From: Ramlibacter paludis
GTDB taxonomy: Bacteria > Pseudomonadota > Gammaproteobacteria > Burkholderiales > Burkholderiaceae_C
DNA length: 64,000 nt
Direction of reading: 5' to 3'
Assembly: GCF_022012305.1 (NCBI RefSeq)
Contig: NZ_JAKLTM010000001.1
Coordinates: 62,001-126,000 of the forward strand
In this document: positions 1 through 8,083 of the stretch, piece by piece
Layout of the letters: the number at the start of each line of letters is the position of its first letter
Numbering within the stretch: the first letter of the stretch is position 1
The notes under the pieces: model-generated
Told to the model about the DNA's origin: nothing
The model's database searches: none
The model's input: only the letters and a program-made list of their open reading frames with translations
Program-made: the position numbers and the translations under genes

Positions 1-492
1 CGCGATCACGGCGGCCTTGCTGGCGCTGTAGGCACTGGCATTGGGGTTGCCGTCCTTGCCGGCCACCGAGGCGATGTTGACGATGCGGCCATAGTTGGCG
101 GCGCGCATCACGCCCACCACTTCGCGGCAGCAGAGGAACAGACCATTCAGGTTGACGGCCATGACTTCCTGCCAGGCGTCCAGCGGGTAGTCCCACAGCT
201 TGACGTTGGGGCCGGTGATGCCGGCGCTGTTGACCAGCGCATCGATGCGCTGCGCGCGCCGCACCGTGGATTGCACCGCCTCGCGCACCGAGCTCTCGCT
301 GGCCACGTCGACCTGCACGAAGGCATTGCCGCTGCCCAGGCGCTCGGCGGCCGCGCGGCCGGCGGCCAGGTCGCGGTCCCAGAGCGAGACCGTGCCGCCC
401 GAAGCGACCAGCCGCTGCGCGATGGCGAAGCCGAGTCCGGTGGCGCCGCCGGTCACGACCGCGTGGCGGCCGTCGAAGTCGAGGCGGTTCAT
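1..492 (-). CDS. SDR family oxidoreductase (C-terminus cut by window edge)
   Basis: NAD(P)-dependent short-chain dehydrogenase; the first 164 codons are present and the end lies beyond position 1. The N-terminal Rossmann motif VTGGATGLG and the catalytic YSASK motif near the window edge are visible, with NSAG and NIAS motifs between them. The ATG at 490-492 overlaps the stop of the upstream dehydrogenase as ATGA, so the two are translationally coupled. It sits with a second SDR, a UxaA-type dehydratase and an Ldh_2 oxidoreductase, so a role in oxidising a sugar, polyol or sugar-acid intermediate is inferred. The substrate cannot be read from the sequence. Confidence 0.85.
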   Translation of the reverse strand, partial: MNRLDFDGRHAVVTGGATGLGFAIAQRLVASGGTVSLWDRDLAAGRAAAERLGSGNAFVQVDVASESSVREAVQSTVRRAQRIDALVNSAGITGPNVKLWDYPLDAWQEVMAVNLNGLFLCCREVVGVMRAANYGRIVNIASVAGKDGNPNASAYSASKAAVIA

Positions 493-1235
493 ATCGTGAT
501 GCCGCCGTCGGCGGCGTAGGCCTGGCCGGTCACGAACTGCGCCTCGTCGCTGGCCAGGAACACGACCAGCGGCGCGATTTCCTCGGCGCGCGCCAGCCGG
601 CCCATGGGCTGGCGGGCGATGAAGGCCGCGCGCGCGGCCACCGGATCGGCATTGGCGTTGATGCGGTCCTGCAGCGAAGGCGTGTCGACGGTGCCGGGAC
701 AGATCGCATTGCAGCGGATGCCGTTGGCCACGTAGTCGGCCGCGACGCTCTTGGTCAGGCCGATCACGGCCGCCTTGGTGGTGCCGTAGATGAAGCGATT
801 CGGCAGGCCCTTGATGCTGCTGCAGACGCTGGCCATGTTGATGATGCTGCCGCGGCCCTTGCCCTCGTCGTTCTGCAGCATGCGCGGCAGCGCCGCCTGG
901 ATCGCCCAGAACTGCGCCCGCACGTTCAGGTTGAGCGCGAAGTTCCACTCCTCGTCGGTCGCCTGCAGCACCGTGCCGTTGTGGACGAAGCCGGCGCAGT
1001 TGAACAGCACGTCGAGCGCCGGCATGCCCTGGATGACGCGCTCGATCGACGGCTTGTCCAGCACGTCGAGCTGCACGCTGCGGATGCCATCGACGCCTTC
1101 GAAGGCGTCCAGCAGGCGCGGATTGAGGTCGGTCGCCCAGACCTGCGCGCCCTCCGCCGCCAGCGCCAGCGCGCTCGCGCGGCCTATGCCTTGCCCGGCC
1201 GCGGTGACCAGGGCTGTCTTGTTCTTCAGTCGCAC
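489..1235 (-). CDS. SDR oxidoreductase, 2-keto-3-deoxy-L-fuconate dehydrogenase/DHRS6-like
   Basis: 248-residue short-chain dehydrogenase. The dinucleotide motif TAAGQGIG is at about residues 9-16, NCAGF follows, and the catalytic pair is Tyr150/Lys154 (YGTTK). The stretches NLNVRAQ, AVIGLTKSVAADY and CPGTVDTPSLQ resemble the family holding mammalian DHRS6 and bacterial 2-keto-3-deoxy-L-fuconate dehydrogenase, which oxidise hydroxy-acid or keto-deoxy-sugar-acid substrates. The GTG start at 1235 is chosen because AGGAG precedes it by 9 nt; the frame stays open upstream but runs into the inverted repeat. The stop overlaps the next SDR start by 4 bp. The sugar-acid role is inferred from neighbours and family. 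Confidence 0.85.
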   Translation of the reverse strand: MRLKNKTALVTAAGQGIGRASALALAAEGAQVWATDLNPRLLDAFEGVDGIRSVQLDVLDKPSIERVIQGMPALDVLFNCAGFVHNGTVLQATDEEWNFALNLNVRAQFWAIQAALPRMLQNDEGKGRGSIINMASVCSSIKGLPNRFIYGTTKAAVIGLTKSVAADYVANGIRCNAICPGTVDTPSLQDRINANADPVAARAAFIARQPMGRLARAEEIAPLVVFLASDEAQFVTGQAYAADGGITI

Positions 1236-1250
1236 GGTGTGCTCCTTCGT

Positions 1251-1392
1251 AGGGGCTAGGGGCTGGAGGCTAGGGGCTAGGGAAAACCGTGTTGGCACCC
1301 AGTGGTTTTCCGGATCATAATTGGTCTGACCACTTGGCCACTTAGTGCCAACCCGCCCCTCCCTAGTCCCCAGCCTCCAGCCTCTAACCCCT
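1251..1392. repeat. Large imperfect inverted repeat in divergent promoter region
   Basis: Two 32-bp arms, 1251-1282 and 1361-1392, are reverse complements at 28 of 32 positions. They are built from GGGGCTAGG/GGCTGGAGGC-like units. A second nested pair, 1291-1305 and 1338-1352, matches at 13 of 15 positions (GTTGGCAC/GTGCCAAC). The repeat fills the spacer between the divergent SDR operon and the GntR-family regulator and ends just before the presumed GTG start of the regulator. It could form a cruciform or RNA hairpin or be an inserted repeat element. Function is unknown. Confidence 0.7.
1322..1332. promoter_or_regulatory. FadR/GntR-type operator TGGTCTGACCA
   Basis: A perfect dyad, TGGTC-T-GACCA, lies near the middle of the 157-bp spacer between the divergent SDR operon and the FadR-type regulator gene. 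FadR-subfamily GntR repressors are known to bind TGGTnnnACCA-like sites. The likely ligand-responsive autorepressor is the adjacent regulator, controlling both directions. Binding is inferred. Confidence 0.6.
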
Positions 1393-2121
1393 GTGCCTTT
1401 GCAAGCCGTCGAATCCAGCCGCCTGTACCGCCAGATCGCGGAACAGCTGCGCGGGCTGATCACCGGCGGCGAGTTCGACGCCGGCACGCGGCTGCCGGCG
1501 GAGCGCGATCTCGCGCGCCAGCTCGGCGTGAGCCGGCCCTCGGTGCGCGAGGCGCTGATCGCGCTGGAGGTGGAAGGCTGGGTCGAGGTGCGCACCGGCT
1601 CCGGCATCTACGTGCAGCCGCAGGCGCAGCGGGCGTCGGTGGCGCGCGCGCCCGCCGCCAACGGCAGCGCCGAATGGGGCCCCTTGCAGGTGATGCAGGC
1701 GCGCGAACTGGTCGAAGGCGAAGTGGCGGCGCTGGCCGCGCGGCACGCGAAGAAACCGCAGTTGGCCGCGATGGCCTCGGCCCTGGCGCGCATGCGCGAG
1801 GAAGCCGAGTCCGGCGACGGCCCGCAAGGCGGCGACGAAGCCTTCCACCAGGCCATTGCCCAGGCTTGCGGCAACGAGGTGCTGGTCGACACCGTGCGCG
1901 GCTACTGGAACGCGCGCCAGGAGCCGATCTTCTCGCGCCTGGGCGACCACTTTGAGAACGCCGCGTCCTGGCAGGCCGCGCTCACCGAACATGCCGCCGT
2001 GCTGGCGGCGATCCGCGCGCGCGACGCCGAAGGCGCGCGCGCGGCCATGCAGCAACACCTGAAGAAGGCCACCGGCCGCTACAGCGCCAGCTGGAAGCGC
2101 GCCAACAAGCCTGGAACCTGA
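1393..2121 (+). CDS. GntR family transcriptional regulator, FadR subfamily (FCD domain)
   Basis: About 242 residues. The N-terminal winged helix-turn-helix is clear (SRLYRQIAEQL, then LPAERDLARQLGVSRPSVRE and GSGIYV). The C-terminal FCD effector domain has ARELVEGEVAALAA and later His residues (FHQAI, EHAAVL, MQQHL) of the type that bind a metal and an organic-acid ligand. The family usually represses sugar-acid or carboxylate genes and is released by a pathway intermediate. The start is uncertain: GTG 1393 directly follows the inverted repeat and lacks a clear ribosome site, and an in-frame ATG at 1345 lies inside the repeat region. It stands 17 bp before the dehydratase gene, so they are probably co-transcribed. 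Confidence 0.88.
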   Translation: MPLQAVESSRLYRQIAEQLRGLITGGEFDAGTRLPAERDLARQLGVSRPSVREALIALEVEGWVEVRTGSGIYVQPQAQRASVARAPAANGSAEWGPLQVMQARELVEGEVAALAARHAKKPQLAAMASALARMREEAESGDGPQGGDEAFHQAIAQACGNEVLVDTVRGYWNARQEPIFSRLGDHFENAASWQAALTEHAAVLAAIRARDAEGARAAMQQHLKKATGRYSASWKRANKPGT

Positions 2122-2138
2122 ATCTCCACGAGGACCCC

Positions 2139-3665
2139 ATGACCCCCTTCATCCGCCTGCATCCGAACGACGACGTGCTCATCGCCCGCTCCCAGCTGGT
2201 GGGCGGCAGCAGCGTCGAAGGCATTGCCGTCCGCGGCCTGATTCCCGCCGGCCACAAGGTCGCCGTGCGCGACCTGCCGGCCGGCGCGCCGGTGCGGCGC
2301 TACAACCAGATCATCGGCTTCACCAGCAAGCCCGTGGCCGCCGGCGAGCACGTGCACACGCACAACCTGGGCATGGGTGCGGAGGGCGGCGCCTTCGCCC
2401 GCGACTACGCCTTCGGCGCCGACGTCAAGCCGGCCGCGCCCCTGCGCGAAGCGACCTTCATGGGCATCCAGCGCGCCGACGGCCGGGTCGCCACCCGCAA
2501 CTACATCGGCATCCTTTCCAGCGTGAACTGCTCGGCGACCGCCGCCCGGGCGATCGCCGACCACTTCTCGCGCCAGACCAACCCGCGCGCCCTGGCGGAC
2601 TACCCCAACGTCGACGGCGTGGTGGCGCTCACCCACGGCACCGGCTGCGGCATGGACACCGAAGGCGCGGGCATGCAGATCCTGGAGCGCACGCTGGCCG
2701 GCTACGCAACGCACGCCAACTTCGCGGCCGTGATCGTCGTCGGCCTCGGCTGCGAGGCCAACCAGATCAACGCCTGGCTCGCGCACAGCAGCCTGCGCGA
2801 AGGCGAAACGCTGCAGGTGTTCAACATCCAGGACACCGGCGGCACGCGCAAGACGGTGGAGAAAGGCATCTCGCTGATCAAGCAGATGCTGCCGGCGGCC
2901 AACCGCGTGAAGCGCGAGCCTTGCAGCGCCGCGCACATCACCATCGGCCTGCAGTGCGGCGGCTCCGACGGCTATTCGGGTATCAGCGCCAACCCGGCGC
3001 TCGGCGCGGCGGTCGACCTGCTGGTGGCGCACGGCGGCACCGCCATCCTGTCGGAGACGCCGGAGATCTACGGCGCCGAACACCTGCTGACGCGGCGCGC
3101 GGTGAAGCGCGAAGTGGGCGAGAAGCTGATCGAGCGCATCCACTGGTGGGAGAACTACACGCGCGTCAACGAAGGCGAGATGAACAACAATCCCTCGCCC
3201 GGCAACAAGGCGGGCGGCCTCACCACCATCCTGGAAAAGTCGCTCGGCGCGGTGGCCAAGGGCGGCACCTCGAACCTGCAGGCCGTGTACGAATACGCGC
3301 AGCCGGTCGACGCGCACGGCTTCGTCTACATGGACACGCCCGGCTACGACCCCGTCAGCGCCACGGGCCAGGTGGCCGGCGGCGCCAACATGATCTGCTT
3401 CACCACCGGCCGCGGCTCCGCCTACGGCTGCGCGCCCTCCCCTTCGCTGAAGATCGCCACCAACACGGCGCTGTGGCAGCGGCAGGAGGAGGACATGGAC
3501 ATCAACTGCGGCGAGATCATCGACGGCCAGGCCTCGATCCAGGAGATGGGCGAGCGGATCTTCCGCCTCGTCCTCGCCACCGCGTCCGGCGAAGCGAGCA
3601 AGAGCGAGCAGCACGGCTACGGCCAGAACGAATTCGTGCCGTGGCAAGTCGGCGCGGTGATGTGA
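2139..3665 (+). CDS. UxaA/GarD-family sugar-acid dehydratase (altronate dehydratase-like)
   Basis: 508 residues, matching full-length altronate/galactarate dehydratases. These are iron-dependent enzymes that remove water from a hexonate or hexarate to give a 2-keto-3-deoxy acid. The N-terminal small domain ends near HTHNLGMG. The large domain carries TRNYIGILSSVNCS, THGTGCGMD, a GLQCGGSDGYSG motif at about residues 270-281 and ENYTRVNEGEMNNNPSPGN. The ATG at 2139 follows GAGGA. Downstream, an Ldh_2 oxidoreductase could act on keto-acid intermediates; upstream is the regulator. Whether the substrate is altronate, galactarate, a fuconate or a pentonate relative cannot be decided from sequence alone. 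Confidence 0.88.
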   Translation: MTPFIRLHPNDDVLIARSQLVGGSSVEGIAVRGLIPAGHKVAVRDLPAGAPVRRYNQIIGFTSKPVAAGEHVHTHNLGMGAEGGAFARDYAFGADVKPAAPLREATFMGIQRADGRVATRNYIGILSSVNCSATAARAIADHFSRQTNPRALADYPNVDGVVALTHGTGCGMDTEGAGMQILERTLAGYATHANFAAVIVVGLGCEANQINAWLAHSSLREGETLQVFNIQDTGGTRKTVEKGISLIKQMLPAANRVKREPCSAAHITIGLQCGGSDGYSGISANPALGAAVDLLVAHGGTAILSETPEIYGAEHLLTRRAVKREVGEKLIERIHWWENYTRVNEGEMNNNPSPGNKAGGLTTILEKSLGAVAKGGTSNLQAVYEYAQPVDAHGFVYMDTPGYDPVSATGQVAGGANMICFTTGRGSAYGCAPSPSLKIATNTALWQRQEEDMDINCGEIIDGQASIQEMGERIFRLVLATASGEASKSEQHGYGQNEFVPWQVGAVM

Positions 3666-3675
3666 TCCCTCCCCC

Positions 3676-3757
3676 GTCATCCCGGGCTTGACCCGGGATC
3701 CAGTCCCGCGTTCGGATCGGGCGCAGTTGCTGGATTGCGGGTCGAGCCCGCAATGAC
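3676..3757. repeat. Intergenic palindromic repeat (GTCAT...ATGAC type)
   Basis: Arms 3676-3703 and 3730-3757, 28 bp each, form an imperfect inverted repeat beginning GTCATCCCGGGCTTGACCCG and ending in ATGAC. The hairpin fills most of the spacer between the dehydratase and the Ldh_2 gene. It has the form of dispersed REP-like intergenic repeats and may also act as a partial terminator or mRNA stabiliser. Confidence 0.7.
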
Positions 3758-3784
3758 AAGGCACAAGAATCAAAGGAGACCCGA

Positions 3785-4843
3785 GTGAGCAAGACCCTCC
3801 CCGCCGCGCAACTGCGCAAGACCGTCGCCGACATCATCGTCGCCGGTGGCAGTTCGAAGGAAGAAGCGCAGACCGTCGCCGACAACCTGGTGCTGGCCAA
3901 CCTGAGCGGCCACGACTCGCATGGCGTGGGCATGGTTCCGCGCTACATCGACGCCGTCCTGGAAGGCGGCCTCAAGCCCAACACCGACATCGCCGTGAAG
4001 CTCGATGGCGGCAGCCTGCTGGCGCTGGACGGCCAGCGCGGCTACGGCCAGGTCGTCGGCGCGCAGGCGATGGCGCTCGCGATGGAGCGCGCGCAAGCCA
4101 CCGGCAGCTGCGTGATGGCGCTGGCCAACGCGCACCACCTGGGCCGCATCGGCCACTTCGCCGAGATGGCGGTGGCGCGCGGACTGGTCAGCATTCATTT
4201 CGTCAACGTGCAGTCGCGCCCCGTGGTGGCGCCTTTCGGCGGCGGGGACGGCCGCTACGGCACCAATCCCTTCTGCGTCGGCGTGCCGATGGAAGGCCGC
4301 GAACCCTTCGTGCTGGACTTCGCGACCAGCCGTGTGGCGCAGGGCAAGATGCGCGTCGCGCACAACGAAGGCCGCCAGGTCGAACCGGGCTACCTGATCG
4401 ACGAGAAAGGCCAACCCACCACCAATCCGGGCGTGGTGGTCGTGCCGCAAGCGGGTGGCATGTTCGGCGCGCTGATGGCTTTCGGCGAGCACAAGGGCTA
4501 CGGCATGGCCGTTGCCTGCGAGCTGCTGGGAGGCGCGCTCACGGGCAGCGGCACCTGGCACCGCCCGGCGGACACCAAGCGGGCCGTCATCAACGGCATG
4601 TTCACGGTGCTGGTCGACCCGCGCAAGCTGGGCACGCAAAGCGAGTTCGCCCGCGAGGCGCTGGCCTTTGCCGACTGGCTGAAGCAAAGCCCGCCCGCGC
4701 CGGGCAGCGAAGGCGTGCTGCTGGCGGGCGAGCCGGAACGCGCCGCGCGTGTTCAGCGCGAGCGCGAAGGCATCGTCGTCGACGACACCACCTGGCAGGA
4801 AATCGTCGCCGCGGGCGCCAAGGTCGGCGCCCGCATCGACTGA
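3785..4843 (+). CDS. Ldh_2 family NAD(P)-dependent oxidoreductase (malate/L-lactate/keto-acid reductase type)
   Basis: 352 residues of the malate/L-lactate dehydrogenase family that is unrelated to classical LDH. The SHGVGMVPRYI motif holds the catalytic His46; GTNPFCVGVP and later HKGYGMA and GALTGSGTW-like motifs follow. Members reduce or oxidise alpha-keto and hydroxy acids (ureidoglycolate, 2,3-diketo-gulonate, delta1-piperideine-2-carboxylate). The GTG start at 3785 has a good ribosome site (AGGAGA, 6 nt upstream). As last gene of the sugar-acid cluster it probably handles a 2-keto-acid product of the dehydratase route, but the substrate is unassigned. Its stop lies one base from the stop of the convergent small exported protein. 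Confidence 0.85.
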   Translation: MSKTLPAAQLRKTVADIIVAGGSSKEEAQTVADNLVLANLSGHDSHGVGMVPRYIDAVLEGGLKPNTDIAVKLDGGSLLALDGQRGYGQVVGAQAMALAMERAQATGSCVMALANAHHLGRIGHFAEMAVARGLVSIHFVNVQSRPVVAPFGGGDGRYGTNPFCVGVPMEGREPFVLDFATSRVAQGKMRVAHNEGRQVEPGYLIDEKGQPTTNPGVVVVPQAGGMFGALMAFGEHKGYGMAVACELLGGALTGSGTWHRPADTKRAVINGMFTVLVDPRKLGTQSEFAREALAFADWLKQSPPAPGSEGVLLAGEPERAARVQREREGIVVDDTTWQEIVAAGAKVGARID

Positions 4844-4844
4844 T

Positions 4845-5162
4845 TTACTTAAGGGACTGCCAGCGCTGGAAGCTCGGATCGCGCGTTACGTCCTGCGGCA
4901 CGTTGACCCAGTAGCCGGTCGTCGTGGTGCGGGTGTTGCCGGCCACCACGGTGTTGGAGCCGATCTCCGACACGACGGCACCGGGGATGGTCACGGTGCG
5001 GGCGGCGATGGCGGGAGCGGGCACCGCGGGCGTCACGGCGATATTGGTGCTCGTGGTGACGGTGGCGCCGGTGCCGGTCGTGACGACGGAGGTCTGCGCA
5101 AAGGCGGGGGCGGCGGCGGCCGCGGCGAGGGCGATGGCCCAGCCGGCATGTTTCAGTTTCAT
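4845..5162 (-). CDS. Small exported protein of unknown function
   Basis: 105 residues. A clear Sec signal peptide runs MKLKHAG then an Ala-rich core ending APAFAQ, with likely cleavage after residue 22-23. The mature part is Thr/Val/Ala rich and low complexity (TTGTGATVTTSTN), with a C-terminal WVNVPQDVTRDPSFQRWQ segment. No family is recognised. It is probably periplasmic or surface-located. The ATG start follows GGAGT. It converges on the Ldh_2 gene and is followed on its own strand only by unrelated genes, so it is likely monocistronic. Confidence 0.7.
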   Translation of the reverse strand: MKLKHAGWAIALAAAAAAPAFAQTSVVTTGTGATVTTSTNIAVTPAVPAPAIAARTVTIPGAVVSEIGSNTVVAGNTRTTTTGYWVNVPQDVTRDPSFQRWQSLK

Positions 5163-5268
5163 GGGGACTCCTTGGTCGGTTGGTCTGCCCCTATTGCAGG
5201 GCCGCCCGCGCGACGGCGGCGACAGCCTTTTCCATCAGCGCTTGTAGTGCGCTGTCCGACCCCGGCCC

Positions 5269-5931
5269 CTAAGGCAGAGGCAGCGGCGGCAGCGCGCGCA
5301 CCACGTCGTCGGCAATCGGGAAGATCCGGTCGCCCGCACGCGGATCGATCCGGTGCATCCCCGTGAAGCTGCCGAAAGCCGGCAGCACGCCGACCTCTTC
5401 CCCCAGCCAGAAGCAAGGCAGCCTCAGCCTTTCGAAGGCGCGGCCGGCGACGCTGATGCACGGATGCCAGTGGCCCGCCAGCACATAGGCATCGGCGCGC
5501 GGACGTGGATGGTGGCACAGCGCGAACGGTCCGAGCGCCAGCGGTTCGTCGACCACCGTGAAGCCGAGGCTGGCCGGCGGATCGCCGGCGCGATCGTCGT
5601 GGTTGCCGCGCACCAGCGTCAGCGCGAGATCCGACCGGGCGGCGCGCCACTCGTGCAGCACGCCCAGCGTGCCGGCGGCGTGCGAGCGGCGCGAATGCAG
5701 GAAGTCGCCGAGGAACACCACCTGCTGCGCGCCCGTTGCCGCGATGGCTTCGTCGAGCTTGGCGAGGTTGCCGCTGGTGGTGCCGCTGGGCACCGGCACG
5801 CCCAGCTTGCGGAAACTTACCGCCTTGCCGAAGTGCGCGTCGGCGACCAGCAGCGTGTGCCAGCGGGAGAGATAGAGGGTTCCGGTGGGATGCAGCAGGG
5901 CATCCTCACCCGCAAGGCGGATGCGCAGCAA
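5269..5931 (-). CDS. pdeM: PdeM-like ligase-associated metallophosphoesterase
   Basis: About 220 residues with the complete calcineurin-like phosphoesterase motif set: DAHFGKA, GDFLHSR, GNHDDR and AGHWHP. PdeM family proteins are manganese-dependent phosphoesterases/endonucleases usually encoded with an Lhr-type helicase, an ATP-dependent DNA ligase and an exonuclease in a bacterial DNA repair island. None of those partners is in this window. The start is inferred: TTG at 5931 is one base after the slmA stop and leads directly into LLRIRLAGED, but no ATG fits and the frame is open upstream through slmA. Translational coupling to slmA is likely. Confidence 0.8.
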   Translation of the reverse strand: MLRIRLAGEDALLHPTGTLYLSRWHTLLVADAHFGKAVSFRKLGVPVPSGTTSGNLAKLDEAIAATGAQQVVFLGDFLHSRRSHAAGTLGVLHEWRAARSDLALTLVRGNHDDRAGDPPASLGFTVVDEPLALGPFALCHHPRPRADAYVLAGHWHPCISVAGRAFERLRLPCFWLGEEVGVLPAFGSFTGMHRIDPRAGDRIFPIADDVVRALPPLPLP

Positions 5932-5932
5932 G

Positions 5933-6574
5933 TCAGAGCATGCGGGCCAGGCTGGCTTCCAGGTGCTCCGAAGGCGCGCGCTTGAAGCCGGAGCGGGCAA
6001 AGCGCTGCAGCCGCCCGACGATGAAGGCGGTGAGCACCGAGGCGCGCACCTGGGCATCGACCGTGGGCGTCGCCGCGTCGGCGGTGGCGCCGCGCAGGCA
6101 TTGCCGCAGCGAGGCTTCGACCTTGTCGAAGAACTGGTTCATGCGCTGCTGCAGGCGGTCGTTCTCGAACACCAGCGCATCGCCGACCATCACGCGGGTC
6201 ATGCCCGGGTTCTTCTCGGCAAACTGGATCAGCATGCCGACGATGCGCGCGGCCTGGGCCTGGCCCTCGGCTTCGCGTTCGCCGATCTGGTTGATCAGGC
6301 TGAAGACGCTCTGCTCGATGAACTCGATCAGGCCTTCGAACATCTGCGCCTTGCTGGCGAAATGGCGGTACAGCGCGGCTTCGCTCACGTCCAGCTTCGC
6401 GGCCAGGGCCGCGGTGGTGATGCGCTCCGCGCCCGGCTGCTCCAGCATGGTCGCCAGCGCCTGCAGGATCTGCACGCGCCGCTCCCCCGGCTTGGGACGC
6501 TTGCGTCCCACGGCTGCAGTGGCCGCTTCACCGCCAGGGGTGGGTTCGGGGGAATCGAGCTCGGCGTGGGACAT
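5933..6574 (-). CDS. slmA: Nucleoid occlusion factor SlmA (TetR family)
   Basis: 213 residues. SlmA binds DNA sites spread over the chromosome and inhibits FtsZ ring assembly over the nucleoid. The TetR helix-turn-helix ITTAALAAKLDVSEAALYRHF and the following FEGLIEFIEQSVFSLINQI match SlmA closely, as do EKNPGMTRVMVGDALVFEND and the FIVGRLQRFARS-FKRAP end. A 30-residue polar N-terminal extension precedes the HTH and is longer than in E. coli SlmA. The ATG at 6574 is the start. The gene lies upstream of the pdeM-like gene on the same strand. Confidence 0.92.
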   Translation of the reverse strand: MSHAELDSPEPTPGGEAATAAVGRKRPKPGERRVQILQALATMLEQPGAERITTAALAAKLDVSEAALYRHFASKAQMFEGLIEFIEQSVFSLINQIGEREAEGQAQAARIVGMLIQFAEKNPGMTRVMVGDALVFENDRLQQRMNQFFDKVEASLRQCLRGATADAATPTVDAQVRASVLTAFIVGRLQRFARSGFKRAPSEHLEASLARML

Positions 6575-6688
6575 TGGGGCAGGCGGAAACAGCTGTGTCG
6601 AAAATCATTCTCGCATACCCGACAGTAAGGGTTATCCGGGCTGTTGCGCTTTTGCAAGTGCCCACTTGCCAACCGGGAAAAGCAGGCG

Positions 6689-8083
6689 TCAGGCGGGAAG
6701 CGGCAGGGTGACCCGCAGTCCGCGGCCGCCGGCGCCGGGCTGCAGCTGCAGGTGGCTGTGGTGGGCGCGCGCGATTTCCTCGGCGATCGCCAGGCCCAGG
6801 CCGTTGCCCTCGCCCTGCGTGCCTTGCACCCGGTAGAAGCGCTCCAGGATCCGGGGCAGCTCCGGCGTCGCCACGCCCGGCCCGTCGTCTTCCACCTCCA
6901 GGAAAGGAACGCCGGTGCGGACGCCGCAGCGGATCGTCACCGCGCCGCGTTCGTGGCCGTACTTCACGGCGTTGTCGACCAGGTTGGACAGCAGCTCGCG
7001 CAGCAGCCAGGCGTGCCCCATGGCCTCGGCCGGCTCCGCGTCCAGGCCCAGGTCGATGTGGCGGGCGGTGGCGGCGTCCAGGTGCTGCTGCAGGATGTCC
7101 TCGCACAGCGCCTTCAGGTCAACCGCCTGCACCGGCTGCGAATGCATGCCGCGGGCATCGGCGCGCGACAGCGCCAGCAGCTGGTTGGCCAGCTGCGAGG
7201 TGCGGCGGGTGGCGCTGCGCAGCTTGTAGACCTGGTCGGCGGGCAGCTCCAGGGTGTCTTGCGCGCCGGCCTGCTGCGCCCAGGCTTCCACCTGCGCCTG
7301 CAAACCGGCCAGCGGCGTGCGCAGCTGGTGCGCCGCGTCGGCGACGAAGCGTTGCTGGCCCTCGGCCTGCGCGTTGACGAGGCCGAACAAGCGATTGAGC
7401 GAATCGACCAGGGGCCGCACCTCCGCCGGCGAGGCCGATTCGTCGATCGCGCTCAGGTCGCGCGGCGAGCGCCGCTCCACCGCGTCCTTCAGTTCGAGCA
7501 AGGGCTTGAGGGCCCGCTCCACCGCCCAGCCCACCGCGAAGGCCGCCGCGGCGATCAGCACCAGGTTCGGCAGCAGCACCTTGAAGACGACCGAGCGCAG
7601 CCACTGCTGGCGCGGATCGGCGCCATCGGCCACGACGATGCCGGTGTCGCCCAGCACCGTGGGCTGGCGCTGGCGCACGATGCGCCAGGTGGCGCCGCCG
7701 TGCTCCTCGCTGTGCAGCTCCGGCTCGGCGCCGGAAGGCGGCAGGCCGCCCAGCCAGGGCTGGCCGAACAGCAGCTTGCCGTCGGCGTCGACCAGCGCGA
7801 AGGCGGTGAAGCCGCCGCCCTCCTTGAGGAATTCCTCCACGGCGGGGGCCAGCAGCACCAGCGGCGGCTCGCCCTCGCCGATCACCGAATCGGCCACCAG
7901 CGGCACCAGCGCGAGCAGGCGCTGGTCCTGCTGCGTGGCCACGTTGCCGGCGGAGCGGTAGTCGAACCAGGCATTGAGCACCGCCAGCAGGATCAGCGGC
8001 GCGATCAGCATCACCAGCAGCCGGCGCCGCAGGCCGGAGGTCATCGCCGCCGCCCGGGCGACGGGGCGGAAGGACAGCTTCAC
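6689..8083 (-). CDS. Sensor histidine kinase, TctE-like
   Basis: 464 residues. Two membrane helices (LLVMLIAPLILLAVL near the N-terminus and VLIAAAAFAVGWAV near residue 180) flank a periplasmic domain of the two-component sensor N-terminal type. A HAMP-like linker, the H-box FVADAAHQLRTPL, the N-box NLVDNAVKY and the G-boxes DDGPGV and GNGLGLAI follow. This layout matches TctE-type kinases for carboxylates. The GTG start at 8083 overlaps the response regulator stop by 4 bp (GTGA); an ATG at 8044 is an alternative that would still keep the first helix. The signal is unknown, since no transporter gene is adjacent. Confidence 0.9.
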   Translation of the reverse strand: MKLSFRPVARAAAMTSGLRRRLLVMLIAPLILLAVLNAWFDYRSAGNVATQQDQRLLALVPLVADSVIGEGEPPLVLLAPAVEEFLKEGGGFTAFALVDADGKLLFGQPWLGGLPPSGAEPELHSEEHGGATWRIVRQRQPTVLGDTGIVVADGADPRQQWLRSVVFKVLLPNLVLIAAAAFAVGWAVERALKPLLELKDAVERRSPRDLSAIDESASPAEVRPLVDSLNRLFGLVNAQAEGQQRFVADAAHQLRTPLAGLQAQVEAWAQQAGAQDTLELPADQVYKLRSATRRTSQLANQLLALSRADARGMHSQPVQAVDLKALCEDILQQHLDAATARHIDLGLDAEPAEAMGHAWLLRELLSNLVDNAVKYGHERGAVTIRCGVRTGVPFLEVEDDGPGVATPELPRILERFYRVQGTQGEGNGLGLAIAEEIARAHHSHLQLQPGAGGRGLRVTLPLPA

